A DNA stretch of 64,000 nucleotides from Pontederia crassipes (GCA_030549335.1 CM060198.1:58605453-58669452); one strand, 5' to 3'; positions 1-17,364 are shown, counted from the first letter of the stretch. Numbers and translations are program-made. Notes: a model not told the origin generated them from the sequence alone.

Positions 1-928
1 AAATATGACAAGATTATTGGTGAGAAAACGCTCCTTATGGATAGAACAATTGAACTGAAATTGTTGGTCTTTTAACAAAAGGCTTTTAGTTTCACAGGCA
101 TATATGTACATTTTTGGTCCATCTCTCTGTATATACATACTTGGATGACTAAGCCTTTATAGTCATCCTTTTGCCCCTAAAAAAATGCACAATCAACAAG
201 ACAAAAAAAAAGATGAAAATCTCATCTAATTTGGCCAAAATTTATCGTTTCGTTTCCGTCCAAACATTGGATTAAGGCCCTGGATGCAAGTGGGTTTAGT
301 CCGGAAAAAATATCACATTACGAAGCAATTTAATTGGAATAGTTTCGGTAATCACAATTGACTAAGACAATTGAAATATGGTCCATTATTACTTAATTGG
401 AAGTCTTAATCTTTTAATCCAATTGAATAATTTTAAAGAGATTTAGTCACAAAATAATGTTAGAGGATTATCCAAATTTAGCTTAACATTTTACATGTGA
501 TATGTGGCATTTAATTTTGGCCTGGTAAAACAATGTTTTTCTCAATAAATTGTTCAGAGAAATTTACAGTATTCAAATCATCAATCAAACTTTATGACGG
601 AGGAGATTTTACTCACCTGGAATCTTGATGATTAGTACTGTTAGTACTCGTGCACTGTGGCTTGTGGTTTGACTTTGGGTTATTTTGATGATTCAAGTAA
701 CATTGTTTTGTTTGAGGAGATGTTTGTTTGCCTATCTAATTTCATTTTCGACTCAAAAGACAGTCACTACTCATTCAAAATCATCTAATTCACAGTTGGT
801 CTGAACTGAGATTGTCTAATCATATCAGATACACAATGTACAGAATGTTTCAGCAATTTGCTGCTCATTCTGATACTAAGTTCTTCGAGTTCATGCATGC
901 ATTTAATGTTCTTTTCTTTTTTTTTCAG
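1..928 (+). other. Probable first intron of the hexokinase-like gene
   Basis: This AT-rich stretch has no reading frame resembling the hexokinase N-terminus (membrane anchor, then the segment before DEQG). It ends in a polypyrimidine tract and AG at 927-928, directly before the first recognisable exon, which starts in the middle of a codon. It is best read as intron 1, with exon 1 further left. Confidence 0.6.
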
Positions 929-4662
<3,734 letters not shown>

Positions 4663-6235
4663 GTAATGGCTGAAACTTACATAACCCCAATTCGATTTTG
4701 CTTCATTATTTTTATTTGTTGTTACTGTGTTTCAATATTCTGCAGACTAAAATCTTCATAAAAATAAATCAAAGATTTAGTAGGTGGGCAACATCTTTGG
4801 ATTACCATCATCATCAAGTTTTGTGAATGGTTACTGATGTCCGTCTATAGTAAGAAACTGTACGCGTAATGTACACAATGCCTTCTGTCAGGTGCACTAC
4901 TGTAGCATCCGGTGCTCTGTTTTCTCAGCGTTTGGGGCAGTAAAAGACGGAGATCTCATCACGTTCTTTGGCACCATGTTTTCATCCCTCACTTGATTAG
5001 ATTTCTACAGAACATGATATCTCGTTCTTTTTCTAATTTACCTCCAGGGAAGGAGGTGCATTTTTGTGTTCTTCCAACGGACGTCCTGTTGCATGCTTGC
5101 ATGTTTTTGGCAATAGATACCAAACTGTAGCTCTGCTGCCGAACTTTGTCTCCCCTTCTGTGATTCACTTGTTTTCCTCCGAGTCCGGGATGATGGTGAC
5201 TCGTGCTAATGTTGCTTCCTTGTCCTTTGGCACAAAGACAGCCGATAACGCAGCAGGAGCATGCCCTGCTGCTGCATCCTTCATGCCATCTCTGTTTTCT
5301 TCTTTTTTTTTTCTTTTCCGACTCGGAAATTATGTTAATCTCAGTTTTTGTCTTTGGAAACTTGCTTGCATTTAACTGTTGACGTTTGGCTTCGGTTGAG
5401 ATCTTGCATCATGTCCATCTTCTGATTGGGGGGGTCCCTCTGCGAGCACAAGGGCCAAGTGGGTAGCCATGGATGCAGAAGTGTAGTCACTCCCTAAATC
5501 ATGCCAGCCTGTGGAGTATGGGGGGCAATGCCCTTCAGGTCTCTTGGGGGCTCTCTGCTCTTTATTCGTGATGCGCCTGATGGATCAGGCTCGTCTACCT
5601 CCATCATGTCTGTGCGACACATACATGCCATGCCCCAAGGACCACTTTGATCATTTTCCCTCAAGTTGGTGTGATTCATACTTCCATTTTCATGAGATAC
5701 AAAAATATGCATGTGAAAATATGGCCCTAATTAATGATGTTATCTAATCTCTAGAAAAAAAATTAGATAAAGGAAAAAGTTTAATGATTGCGTCAATGCA
5801 TCCAAAGTTGGCATCATATTGTGAATCTAAGGATAAAAAAGGATATTAAGTACAATTTCTGGTTTTCTCTTCCGTTCTTTCTTTGCCCTTTGTTAGTGTC
5901 TTTTATGCATCAATGTCGTGTCTAGGGACAACAATACAATTGTAAAAACAATATCTTGGTCTGGAACATTGCCATAGGAAAAATAAATGCAACTGTTTTT
6001 TTTTCTTTTTTTCTTTTGTTTTTGTTGGTTCATGTGAGCAGCCGAGTTCACTTTTGGAGGTTAGCTGATGATGCAGGTGGACTCGTGCTGTGTACAGCGG
6101 GTCCAGATGTGCGTTTCCATCTGGTCGTTGGCATCCAATTGTTTGTGAGGAAATTGATAAAACCGAGGCGTTTGGCTTGTGGAATCATGTTTCACGTCTC
6201 TCTCTCTCCTCTCTCTTAAGTGATTTTATTTTAGG
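4663..6235. other. 3' UTR and downstream intergenic DNA, no gene recognised
   Basis: An AATAAA at 4763-4768, about 100 bases after the hexokinase-like stop, is a good poly(A) signal candidate. From about 4860 to 6200 the composition is less AT-rich and several short frames occur, but none resembles a known protein or shows exon borders. I see nothing further that I can support. Confidence 0.5.
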
Positions 6236-6665
6236 TTATTTTAGTAAATCTTCCCTCAATTATCACCATTTTTTTTATATTACTTTGAACTTATTTTTTA
6301 TATTCCTAAATTATTATCATCAATTAGATTACTTCTCCTTCTAGAAAAATATGGAATAACAACTCTAAAAAATAAAAAAAATCATTAGAAGAATTATAAG
6401 TGGTAAAAAATGTTATTTATGAAAAGACTATATTGTTCTCTCTTCATTTTTTTTTCTTTTTTTATTAATCAGTGTGTTAAGAAGGGAGGAGTGATTTAGT
6501 CTTTTTATAAATGAAAAAAAATCAAAATAATAAAAAATGTAACAAAAGTAAACGAAAGAATTAAAATAAAAAAATATAATCTAGGAATATAAAAAAAATA
6601 AATTCGTATTTTGATGTTAGATATAAAAAATCATAATAATTTAGGGAAGGTTTATAAAACTAATC
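6236..6665. repeat. Foldback MITE-like element
   Basis: The two ends are imperfect inverted repeats of about 75 bases. The left arm carries AAATCTTCCCTCAATTAT and TTTATATTCCTAAATTAT. The right arm carries their reverse complements near 6582-6650 (ATAATCTAGGAATATAAA and ATAATTTAGGGAAGGTTTAT). The interior is AT-rich and non-coding. The target-site duplication is not clear. Confidence 0.6.
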
Positions 6666-7924
6666 CTTTTATTTTTAACAAATATTAAGTGAGCTCATTA
6701 ATCTACTTTGAAAGGGTTCCGAAATTTTATTTGGTAATTTTTTTTTTCAATTCTGTGTGTCCACAGAGTTAAGTGATGATGATGATCAGTTTTCTGTAGC
6801 TACTAGTTAAAGGAAAAAAAAAAGAAACGAGAACATCATGCATGCTTGAAAATTGTGTTCTAATGTGGTAATTATAAGATCATTAATCTATTCCAATCGC
6901 CTAACATCGAAGGCTGTGTTGGATCTCATCTGTTAGAAAGATCGAGGATTTTGCAGGCGTTCAAAGGGACCAAGGTTGGTGGGAGAGTGGGCACGAGGTC
7001 GAGAACGAGAGAAAAGAAAAAGGCTTCTTATGTGTGGATTATAGACAAGACACACAAACACACACACAGCGAGGGGAGAGAGAGAGAGAGAGAGATATGA
7101 TTTGTTTGTACCCATCTCGAACTAATAAAAGCATGCAAGCATCTTTTGCTAGGCAGAATCCAATAGCCATTCAATATTTTCCACAAGTAATAAATAGCAT
7201 GTCTCTACTCAAATGACACATTAGGAGGAAACACCTTGGACGATCAAGTTGTATTAAAAAAAATGTTGTAGTTCCATCAAATTTCGCAATTAGTATATAT
7301 ATTTATTTTATCTATAAAATCACAAACTTATAAATTGATAAACATAATGTATGTAGGAGAATTCAATATTCTTCCAAATATAATGGATGAGAACAAATTA
7401 TTCTTATCTTGATTAAGAATTTGATATTCTTACTTTTTTCTTCTCTAAATGATTTTGACTAAAAAACTTTATTTCTTATAATGTTTGGTTGTTACCGTTG
7501 GAACGCTTTTGTTCTCACCATTATTCTCGTACCAAGCACCATTTATATTTTTTGCTGAAAAAGATGTTGAACAACTAAGTCCACCGTTGTCACACAAATA
7601 CTATGTCACTTTAAATTTAAATAAATAAATAAATTTTGCCATTTTATTTTATATGACTTTGATATCTAAATCAAACAAAGTTTAGACATATATTTGAGAT
7701 AAAAATATATTTAACATAATGGATTAAGAAAAATACCATGTTTATGACGTGAAAATTAACAGTTTTTGTAATTTACTAATTTGAAGTTTATAATTCTTTT
7801 GTGAAAAACTTGGACTAAATTTGTCGTCCTAAAAGTTTGATTTTTTTTTACCAAATATACCCTTGTCAATTACGATGCATGATCCACATGATAATGAAAT
7901 AAAGATTCAAAGAATCGCTTTTGT
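6666..7924. other. AT-rich intergenic DNA
   Basis: No coding potential was recognised. The stretch includes a GA microsatellite at 7075-7095 with a short CA run before it, and otherwise low-complexity AT-rich sequence. Confidence 0.5.
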
Positions 7925-8393
7925 TTAGGGTTTATTTCGTTTTCTTCCCCTAAATTACTTCACATTTTCACTTCATTTCCAAACTCTAATATTACCCACC
8001 TACCTCTTCTCAACTTTCAAAATACTTTCACCCAATCCTAAATGTCTAAAATTTATTTATTTATTTATAGTCGAACATTTACATCTTTACCCTTTTAAAA
8101 TTTTTATTATCTATTTACACTTAAAAAAAGGAAAACAAATGATATCATCTCTCACTTTCATCTACTTCATGATCTTATCCGATTTTTTATTTTCCAAAAA
8201 TCAACCAAAGAAAAAAAATTAATAAGAGTAAAATGGTAAAGGTGTAATTACAAATATTAAAAAAATAAGGATTTGAGTTACTCCGAAAGTGTTTAAAAAA
8301 CTGAGAGGAGATAAATGGATACCATTGACATTTAGGAGATGAAGTTGGAAATATAATATGGCTTAGGAGACAAAAAAATAGAATAATCCTTTT
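7925..8393. repeat. Large foldback element
   Basis: The left half (about 7925-8045, with TTTCACTTCATTTCCAAACT and CTTCTCAACTTTCAAAATAC) pairs imperfectly with the reverse complement of about 8280-8393 (AACTTCATCTCCTAAATG, CTCCTCTCAGTTTTTTAAAC). The arms exceed 100 bases with many mismatches, and a TTTATTTATTTATT run lies in the interior. It is non-coding and probably an old MITE-like insertion. Confidence 0.5.
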
Positions 8394-10005
8394 TTTTTCA
8401 ACTCATAGAGAAATGGTTAATGTACTTGCTGCATTACGTAAATCCCATGCAAGAGGAGCTGCCATTTTTATCAGAGTGCAGAAAAAGGACCCTGACCAGG
8501 GCTTAGTTGTGCACAAGCAAACAACAAGACAATTTAACACACAAATTCAACAGCAGCATCAGCAATTGCCAGATATGCCGAAAACTTGGTAAACTTTGGA
8601 GTTGGTGGTGGTGGTGGTGGTGGTCGTCGTCGTAGCTCCCCCCTCGTCAGTGTTCTCAGAGCAGTCTCTGTCTGTAATTGGACCACCATGATTGCATTTA
8701 ATACATGGAGATGAGGTGCCTCCTCATGCAGCAGATCTCACAAGCTCTCATGCCCTGTTGGATATGTTGTCACCATTGCAGAGAAAGGAAGCTGGAAAAC
8801 CCGAAAGAGTAGCTGAGGCTGAGCTGAGTGCACTGCAGCAGCTAAGTAGTGTGCCGTCTGCTCTGCAGCTGCATAGCTATGTCCACCACCAGTAAGTACC
8901 CTGTTATCAGAATAGCAAAATTAACTCCGCCCAATCTCATAAGGGGAGAGAGAAATAAGGCAAAGCTACTCCAATTCCCTGCCTACTTTGAAGTAGGCTA
9001 ATTTTTGAAGTGAAATGAAATGACTTCTTTAGCTCTGCCTTGCAGTAAGAATGGCAAATTAACTCAGTCCAAATGTCCATTCTTCTTTTCTGATTATAAA
9101 GGAAGAGCCTTGGTTTAACTTTAGTGTAAAATGATTGAAAATGTCAAGCAGTGCCTGGTTCCTACTGAAATAAAGCAATTCAGGATGATTAGATGAATAA
9201 TTAAGGTTTTTTTTTGTTTGTGATCCATTCCATGAAGGCCTCTGCAAAATTAATGGGGGTTGCAGTGCTCCTCCCCTCCCCTGCCCTCCTCATTCAAATC
9301 CATCTACCCAATCATTTGACCCATTTATTTCCCATTAGTAACTCAATGTTCCCATCTACTCTTACACATTTTTCCTTGGTCCCCCATCCAAATCTTGCTC
9401 CCCTTCTCTGTTATTATTATTACTATTTATTTTTTGCAACTTTTGCTGCACATATAATTTCACAATCCAGTAACTATGGAGCACATTGTTACTTAAGTTT
9501 GCCTCTCAACACAGTGGGAACACATTGTGTGTTGTTTATATGTTACATTTTTTTTTACTAATTACCTAATAAATAACAAAATATATTGATAGTCTAAATT
9601 GTTAGTACACAAAATAATTCGTCATATTCAATCTAATAAATGAGCCTTATGTAATGTGTTATATTTTTTAAAAAAAATATTAAGCTAATAATTATATATT
9701 TTTGTTTTCAATCAGGCTAAATCACACTCCCATCCATCTTTTGCCTTTTTTTTTCCCCTGGTAACACTTTTGGAAAGTTAAATTTTCTCAGAAAAGGTCA
9801 CTTTTTTTTAAAAAAAAAAAAAGAAAGCATCGAAACCTACTTTTTATATTTATATGCCACAAGGAAGCCAAAACCGAAGCAATCAAAGCAACGCCTTTTG
9901 GAACTCCACGTCTTTTTATCTCACACTCTTTGCATTTGCTCCGCTCCGCCTGCTCTGCTGCTACTTCTCGCTTCCCTGCTAAAGAAATGAGCTAAAAGGT
10001 GAACA
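8394..10005. other. Upstream region and 5' leader of the BAM-type gene
   Basis: No independent gene is supported. A short GC-richer patch around 8590-8900 contains a GGT repeat run and short palindromes, but its 67-residue frame resembles nothing known. TATA-like sequence (TTTATATTTATATG) lies at about 9843-9856, roughly 150 bases before the first ATG of the receptor gene, which fits a promoter. Confidence 0.45.
9843..9856 (+). promoter_or_regulatory. TATA-like box upstream of the BAM-type gene
   Basis: TTTATATTTATATG sits about 150 bases upstream of the ATG at 10006, a plausible spacing for a core promoter with a 5' leader of roughly 120 bases. This rests on motif and spacing only. Confidence 0.4.
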
Positions 10006-13000
10006 ATGGAACCTTTTACGCAGAGCAAAATGCCGCCGCTCCACCGCCTCGTCCTGCTCCTCGCCTTCCTCGCCGCCGGCGCCACCGCGGCCGCCGACGA
10101 CCAACGCGCGCTCCTCGCGGTCAAGTCCGAGCTCTCCGACCCCACCGGCTCCCTCTCCTCCTGGACCCCCGCATCAGACCACTGCACCTGGCCCGGCGTC
10201 ACCTGCTCCGGCTCGGCCGTCGTCGCGCTCGACCTCTCCGGACGCAACCTCTCCGGCGCCGTCCCGCCCTCCGTGTCCCGCCTCCGCTCCCTGCTTCGCC
10301 TCTCCCTCGCCGCGAACGCCCTCTCGGGCCCCGTCCCGCCGGACCTCTCCGCCCTCGCTCTTCTCCGCCACCTCAACCTCTCCAACAACATCCTTAACTC
10401 TTCGTTCCCGCCAGAACTCGCCGGCGCGCTCTCCGACCTCCGCGTTCTTGACCTCTACAACAACAACTTCACGGGGCCGCTCCCCGTCGAGGTCTCCAAG
10501 CTCCGCCGCCTGCGCCACCTTCACCTCGGCGGTAACTTCTTCTCCGGCTCCATTCCCCCGGAATTTGGTTCATGGCCGTCCCTCGAGTACCTCGCCGTGT
10601 CCGGCAACGAGCTAGCCGGCCGCATCCCTCCGGAGATCGGAAACCTCACCACCCTCCGGGAGCTCTACATCGGGTATTACAACACCTTCGACGGCGGCCT
10701 CCCAGCCGAGATCGGCAACCTCTCCAGCTTAGTCCGCCTCGATGCTGCCTACTGTGGTATCTCTGGCGAGTTGCCGCCGCAGATCGGCAACCTGCCCAAC
10801 CTCGACACTCTATTCCTCCAGGTGAATGGACTATCCGGCGAGCTCCCTTCCGAGCTTGGTCGACTGAAGTGCCTGAAGTCCATGGATCTTTCCAACAACG
10901 CGTTCGTCGGAGAGTTACCGGCGAGCTTCTCCGAGCTCAAGAACCTAACTTTACTCAACCTATTCCGAAACAAACTCTACGGGACCATCCCGGAATTCGT
11001 AGGAGACCTGCCCCAGCTGCAGGTGCTTCAGCTGTGGGAGAACAACTTCACGGGGAGCATCCCTCGCCGGCTTGGCCGCAACGGCCAACTCCAGTTGGTC
11101 GACCTCTCCTCGAACAAGCTCACCGGGTCCCTCCCGCCTGACCTTTGCTATGGCAACAAGCTGCAGACCCTCATTGCTCTCGGCAACTTCTTGTTTGGGC
11201 AGATACCAGAGTCGCTCGGCCGGTGCCAGTCCCTGAACAGGATAAGAATGGGGGAGAACTACCTCAATGGCTCCATCCCGGACGGTCTCTTTAGCCTGCC
11301 GAACCTGTCGCAGGTCGAGTTCCAGGACAACCTTCTCACTGGCGGATTTCCGGACACCAGGACTTCTCCCATATCGCCAAATCTTGGACAGATTAGTCTA
11401 TCCAATAACCGGCTAACTGGCACCTTGCCGCCATCCATTGGAAACTTTTCAGGCATCCAAAAGTTATTACTCAATCAGAACATGTTCTCTGGACGCATTC
11501 CGCCGGAGATCGGGCATCTGCAACAGCTCTCGAAGCTGGACTTCAGTGGGAATCAGTTCACGGGCCCCATTGCGCCGGAGATCAGCAGATGCAAGTTGCT
11601 TACTTTTGTTGATCTCAGCCGGAACAATCTGTCCGGTGAGATTCCATCACAGCTCACCGCAATGCGAATCTTAAATTACCTCAATCTTTCCAAGAATCAC
11701 CTCGATGGCCAAATCCCGGCATCTATCTCTACAATGCAGAGCTTGACTGCAGTTGATTTTTCCTACAATAATCTATCTGGCATTGTTCCGACCACTGGGC
11801 AGTTCAGCTACTTCAATTCATCTTCATTTGTTGGAAACCCTGATCTCTGTGGCCCTTATCTCGGGCCTTGCAAGCCTGGCAATCCTGATGAATCAAATCC
11901 AGCACATGCCAAAGGACCACTCTCGGCTTCCTTCAAGCTTCTACTTGTCATCGGCCTTCTTGTCTGCTCTATTGCCTTTGCCATTGTCGCCATCATTAAA
12001 GCTCGATCTTTGAAAAAGGCAAGTGAGGCGCGCGCTTGGAAGCTCACAGCATTCCAGAGGCTGGATTTCACCTGTGATGACGTGTTGAATTGCTTGAAAG
12101 AGGAGAACATCATTGGAAAAGGAGGTGCTGGGATAGTGTACAAGGGTGTCATGCCTAATGGAGATCATGTAGCAGTCAAGAGGCTTCCGGCAATGAGCCG
12201 AGGATCATCACATGACCATGGATTCAATGCAGAGATACAGACTCTTGGCAGAATCCGGCACCGGCACATTGTTAGGCTTCTGGGATTTTGTTCGAACCAT
12301 GAAACTAACCTTTTGGTGTATGAGTATATGCCTAATGGGAGCCTTGGAGAGCTCCTCCATGGGAAGAAAGGGGGACATTTACATTGGGACACAAGGTATA
12401 AAATTGCAATGGATGCAGCGACAGGTTTGTGTTATCTTCACCATGATTGCTCGCCACTTATCCTGCACCGAGATGTGAAGTCAAACAACATTCTACTGGA
12501 TTCCAATTTTGAGGCTCATGTTGCTGACTTTGGACTTGCTAAGTTCCTGCAAGATTCCGGCACGTCAGAGTGCATGTCTGCTATTGCTGGTTCATATGGC
12601 TACATAGCTCCAGGTAAACTTTGTATGCTCTTTAGATGAGGTTAAGTTAGTTAACTTGCTGATAGCTGATTTTTATCGCCATGCTTCTTCTGGTGTAGAT
12701 TTCATGGTGTCTTAGTTTCTTTCCTTCTAGTAGAATATTAGCATATTTAGTTTTATTTAGAAACTATAACACATCAAGACTGCTACCTGACTCCACGAAT
12801 TGGATCCATTCACTACTAATCTGTTATATGTTCCTATGATCCATCTTGATACTTTTGTGGTACCAGTTTTTCTGCACTCACCCAATTCTTTGCTGTCTCA
12901 ATTTAATACCCAATTTCACAGCTCAAAAGCATAGCTTTATGGAGTAGGTTTAGTAAAGATATTAATTGCATGCCTCGATTTGACATAACATCCTTTTCCA

Positions 13001-13602
13001 ACAAAGAGTTATGGCCTAACATCCTTATGTCAGATTCTCTATGACCCATTACATTAACATGATTAGGTATAACCTAACTGTCTTGTTGTTCATATGTGAA
13101 TTATAAAAAACATTAATTTTGTGTTTTCATGTTCCATTTGTGGTTTGCAGAATACGCCTACACACTCAAAGTCGACGAGAAGAGTGATGTCTATAGCTTT
13201 GGAGTGGTATTACTAGAGCTGGTGACTGGCCGAAAGCCAGTCGGTGAATTTGGTGATGGAGTTGACATTGTCCAATGGGTCAGAAAGATGACTGATTCAA
13301 GGAAGGAAGAAGTTGCTAAAGTTATAGACCCAAGGCTTCCTTCGGTGCCAATCCATGAAGTAATGCATGTGTTTTACGTTGCCCTACTGTGTGTGGAGGA
13401 ACAGAGTGTGGAACGACCCAAAATGAGGGAAGTTGTTCAGATCCTCTCAGAAGTTCCAAAACCTATCTCCAAGCAGGGCGATGACTCTTCAAGCAGTGAT
13501 GTGCCCCCTCATGTTGTCTCAATGGAGTCACCAACTAAGGACAATAAACAGCAACAACAACCGGCTTCTCGGTCGCCACCACCTGATCTTCTCAGTATCT
13601 AA
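10006..13602 (+). CDS. BAM1-like: BAM1/CLV1-type LRR receptor-like kinase
   Basis: Two exons, 10006-12613 and 13151-13602, joined at GCTCCAG|GT...GCAG|AATACGCC, encode 1019 residues (family usual about 1000). An in-frame second ATG at 10030 begins a cleaner signal peptide ([17 protein letters not shown]), but the first has a strong ATGG context. Order: signal peptide, LRRNT cap with CTWPGVTC, about 20 leucine-rich repeats, a paired-cysteine cap near [13 protein letters not shown], a transmembrane helix near residue 645, then a Ser/Thr kinase with IIGKGGAG loop (~702), AVKR lysine, HRDVKSNN (~821), DFGLAK (~840) and APE across the intron. All core catalytic motifs are present. The tail ends SPPPDLLSI, as in BAM proteins. 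BAM receptors sit in the plasma membrane and bind CLE peptides in meristem, vascular and anther development. The exact ligand cannot be read from sequence. Confidence 0.95.
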
Positions 13603-15560
13603 ATACTAAATTAAGCTTTAGTCTGCTTAATTACTGCTCTTTTTCTTTATTTTTGCATCTTTTTGTATGGTTTGGGTGATAGCTTTACATAGGTCCAAGG
13701 TAAATTTGTTTAGGAAATCCTGTGCAGCTGTATCTGTGTGGATATTTTTCTTCCTTTCTTTATGATTTCTGTCCACTTCAATTGTGCTGCTGTCGTGAGT
13801 CTTTTATGCAGTCTAGTCTTCTTCAGATACCACTTTAAACATGAGAGAAAGAGACAGAAGGGTGGATTCAGGGTCTTATTCATCCTAAACAGTTGAAGTT
13901 AATATCAATGGATCACAGCAGAGCTTATTTAGGTAGTCTTTGAAATCTGTGTAAAACTTTGTAACGGTGAGAAGTGTGAACACTTCGAGCTGACTGATTT
14001 GAATGGGTTGAGCTGATCATAGTGAATTCACCTCAATCACTTGCCTGATTCCTCTACTCCATAATTTGCAAAACCGAAAGCAAAAACGATCCAGCGGATG
14101 ACACGTAGTTATCTGAAGTGACAGCTTACGAGAAAAAGCAAACAGCAAGGTGATGCAAAAGCCACTGATGCAAAGCTGATGTCCCTGATCATGTCAAGTT
14201 TTTTTGGCCGTTCTCTGCTTTTGATTCATTGCAGGTAATGAGGACTAAAAAGAAGACCATTTGTTGCATCAATTGATCTAGATGCAGACGAGGGAGACAT
14301 TTCTTTTCAAATGCAGGTAAAGCTGAATCATTTTGATATTGAAAACTTTGGGACCATCCCCCCACCCCCCATATGAACCACCATATTTTGGTCCCTATGG
14401 AGTCAGTCCAAAGTTGTCAATTATCTTAGCACTCCATTATTGGATTCCGCGACCCCTACGTCTTTGAAAATCTAAAGATTTGAATTGTCTTTGTGGGCAA
14501 AATCCAGTGCTAATTTAGTTTAGATGCTGCTTATGGGTAGAGGTGGCCCTGAGTGTTTCTTGTTTGTTGTGTAGGAGGCGGCATATTAAACAGCAGTTGG
14601 TTGTTTGACGCTAACGCACCTCTGCGGACCACAATGTGCTGCTGCTGCTGATGCCGCCATTGGCGTTGGAAGTACTCCACTGCCGAGTGGCCAACTCTCC
14701 ATGTGCTCGAGCTTTGCAATGCAACTGTTGCATTTGTTTACTGCCCCGGTTCAGGTGAAGAAGAAGAAGAAGGGTAAGTGAGTGGGTGGATCCAATTCTC
14801 GAAAGTTATCATTTTCATCGATCGACTCACAGATTGAAAATTTTAGGGTTTCTGTTTTCCGCCGACCGACGAGTCAGAGTTTTATTATAGAAATTACTCG
14901 TTAAAAGAGAAAAATAAAATTTAGCAGTGTCCAATATAAATTATGAGGATTCGAATATTATCTTCCAATTTGCACCGAAATTAGTTTTTCTTTTTTTTTT
15001 TATACTCACTCGAAGTTTTCGATATATCCGAGTGATATACCCGTTTAATTCGAAGTCGAGAAAAAAAAATAAAGAGGATGTTTGAGTTGATATATAGGAA
15101 AATAAAGAGAAAAATGATGGATGTTTGAGCTGTCAAATATTCACAAGGGCTACACGTGATTTGTTCGCATGTAATAATACATAAAGTGTGACTGTATTGA
15201 TTAATGCATGTCACTCCAAAAGCTAATTTTGTTGAGGTTATGATATTTAATTTGCAATTGATGCTTTCATTTGAACAGTGACACATTGTGTGGATTGAGA
15301 AGTTAATTATTAATACATCAGTCTTTTTTTAACAAAATGGATGGACAAAAGTCACAAGGAGACATGATTCATGTTGAGATAATAAAATATAAATATATTT
15401 TTTCATAATTTAAACTTTTAAAAAATGCAAGAGATCGAGATTGTTCATGGTAGAATATTTTTGTTGGGAGTTTCTTGTGTGATAGTCAATTTAGATTGAA
15501 ATTTAAATTTTTTATCGACAATTAAAAATCACTATATACTCTTTCTAAATTGATTACCTC
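13603..15560. other. 3' flank of the BAM-type gene and intergenic DNA
   Basis: The 3' UTR is followed by unremarkable sequence. A GAAGAAGAAG run lies near 14757-14773. No protein-like frame or exon borders were found. The stretch turns strongly AT-rich after about 14800. Confidence 0.5.
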
Positions 15561-15569
15561 TACTACTAG

Positions 15570-16380
15570 TGGGCTGTTCCATTGGAGAATAAACTTGTGG
15601 AATAAAATAATATAATATCATATTACTAAAAAGGTGTATATATTCTTACTCCATTTTAGCTCGTATTTGAGATGAAAAGAATAAACCTTTAAAATATAAT
15701 ATTTTATGTTTTATTGTTGGTGCTTGTTATTATAATAAAACTATAATAATATGATGATAAAATTTTAAAAATTCGACAAGAAAAGTGAAAATATAAAATA
15801 TAATTATTCTAGCCATATGAAAGAATAAATATATTTTTATTGAAGGAATATAATAAGGAGCTGTTTGATTGAAAAATAAATATTGGTCATGACCGTCGAA
15901 TCCAAGTAGACGACTGAGATAATTGTGCCTAAGTTTAGAAACCTCAAAAATAAAAATATAAAACGTGCACCGTCCAACAAGAAAACTAAAGGGTAAATGT
16001 GTCATTTAAAACAAATTAACCTTGTCAACAGTGTACCTTTTTTCCTCTCAAAGACTTTAAAATCTAAAAAATAAACTAGAATAATAAGTGCATTTATTCT
16101 TGGGATTATTATTCACCAACCAAATAATAAAGTCTCAAAACATAAAAATATTTTATTTACATATCTTCCCTCTCTTTCAATCATGTTTTATTTTTATGAT
16201 TTGACTATATACTATTATAATAACAACCATCCACTATCTATAATAAAATATTTTATTTATAAAATGTTATATTTTTATTTTTCTTTTTCTTTTCCAACCA
16301 AACACAAGAATATATTAACATGTTCAAGGGTATAATATTCTATTATTTTTGTTCCAATCAAATTTAGTCCATATAGACAA
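15570..16380. repeat. Nest of hAT-like MITE relics
   Basis: Several end-like motifs recur here: GGGCTGTTCCATTGGAGAAT at about 15570, GGAGCTGTTTGATTG near 15857, and in opposite orientation CACCAACCAAAT near 16111 and TTCCAATCAAATTT near 16351. This GGGCTGTT-type end on AT-rich interiors suggests two or more overlapping decayed MITEs. Exact borders are not resolved. Confidence 0.35.
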
Positions 16381-17302
16381 CCAGCCCGGAGGTCAAGAGG
16401 GCTCCCAAATTGTCGTAGGGCTAGGGGATTGGATTCCTTTCGAGAAAGTTTTTTTTAATATATTTTATTTCAATTTAGAATTGTTTAATATTTGGCAATC
16501 CTAATTTTTAAACACTGTTGAAAAATATTATTTGGAGACAAATTCCTCTCACTTATGAAGTGAGTGTCTATAAATCTATGTTCTCTTTGGTAAATGAATA
16601 AACGGTGAATAAATTTTTTATTTGGATGAATAAACCAAACATAAAAAAAAAACAAGGTACATGTATGTGTTATTCAGTCAAATTTTTAAAATTCTAAAAT
16701 AGTAATATTGAAATTTGAAAAGGCAAGGGTTAACAATTCTTTTCAACATGAAAAATAGTCAATCTCATTATTTCCTCTCTTGAGTTCATTTATTCGAGTT
16801 AGATCCAAACACAATTATTTTTTTTATTTTTAAACTATTATAGAAAAACAATTGATACATGACACGAAGCTACACCTAAAATCGACTCATCGTCGAGTTT
16901 AATTAATTCGATTAAATTAGTTCCGTATCGTATGATTGATAATGAAATATTCTATATTTACAAAATTTTAAACTCAATAAATTTCATTGGTTCCTTTGGT
17001 TTTATCTCGTTAGTTTGCATTCTGTATGCAACATGCATGCATGTAGGGTTGGAATTCGAGGATCAGGACTCATGGCAGTCATGTCTGCATCATGCATGGA
17101 GTTTTTGAATTTGCTGCTTCAACTCACTGTTTGCATGCATGCATGGACAAGTGACCTCCACCATATTAATTTGTACGTAGATACAATATAACTTGATATG
17201 ACAGATCGAGAGATCAATCTCCATGCACCAGTAGCGTATTATCCGACCAACCTGTCTTTCCCACGTTAATTAATTTGCACCGTTGCATGCAACAAATCTG
17301 CT

Positions 17303-17364
<62 letters not shown>

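Noticed and set aside
8692-8895. Small protein upstream of the BAM-type gene
   Set aside because: 67 codons with no family match; local palindromes suggest non-coding sequence, and there is no independent support.
9921-10524. Long minus-strand frames opposite the BAM-type gene
   Set aside because: GC-rich shadow of the real coding strand; the plus frame has full LRR and kinase motifs.
15730-16005. 91-codon minus-strand frame
   Set aside because: Lies in AT-rich MITE relics; composition is low-complexity.
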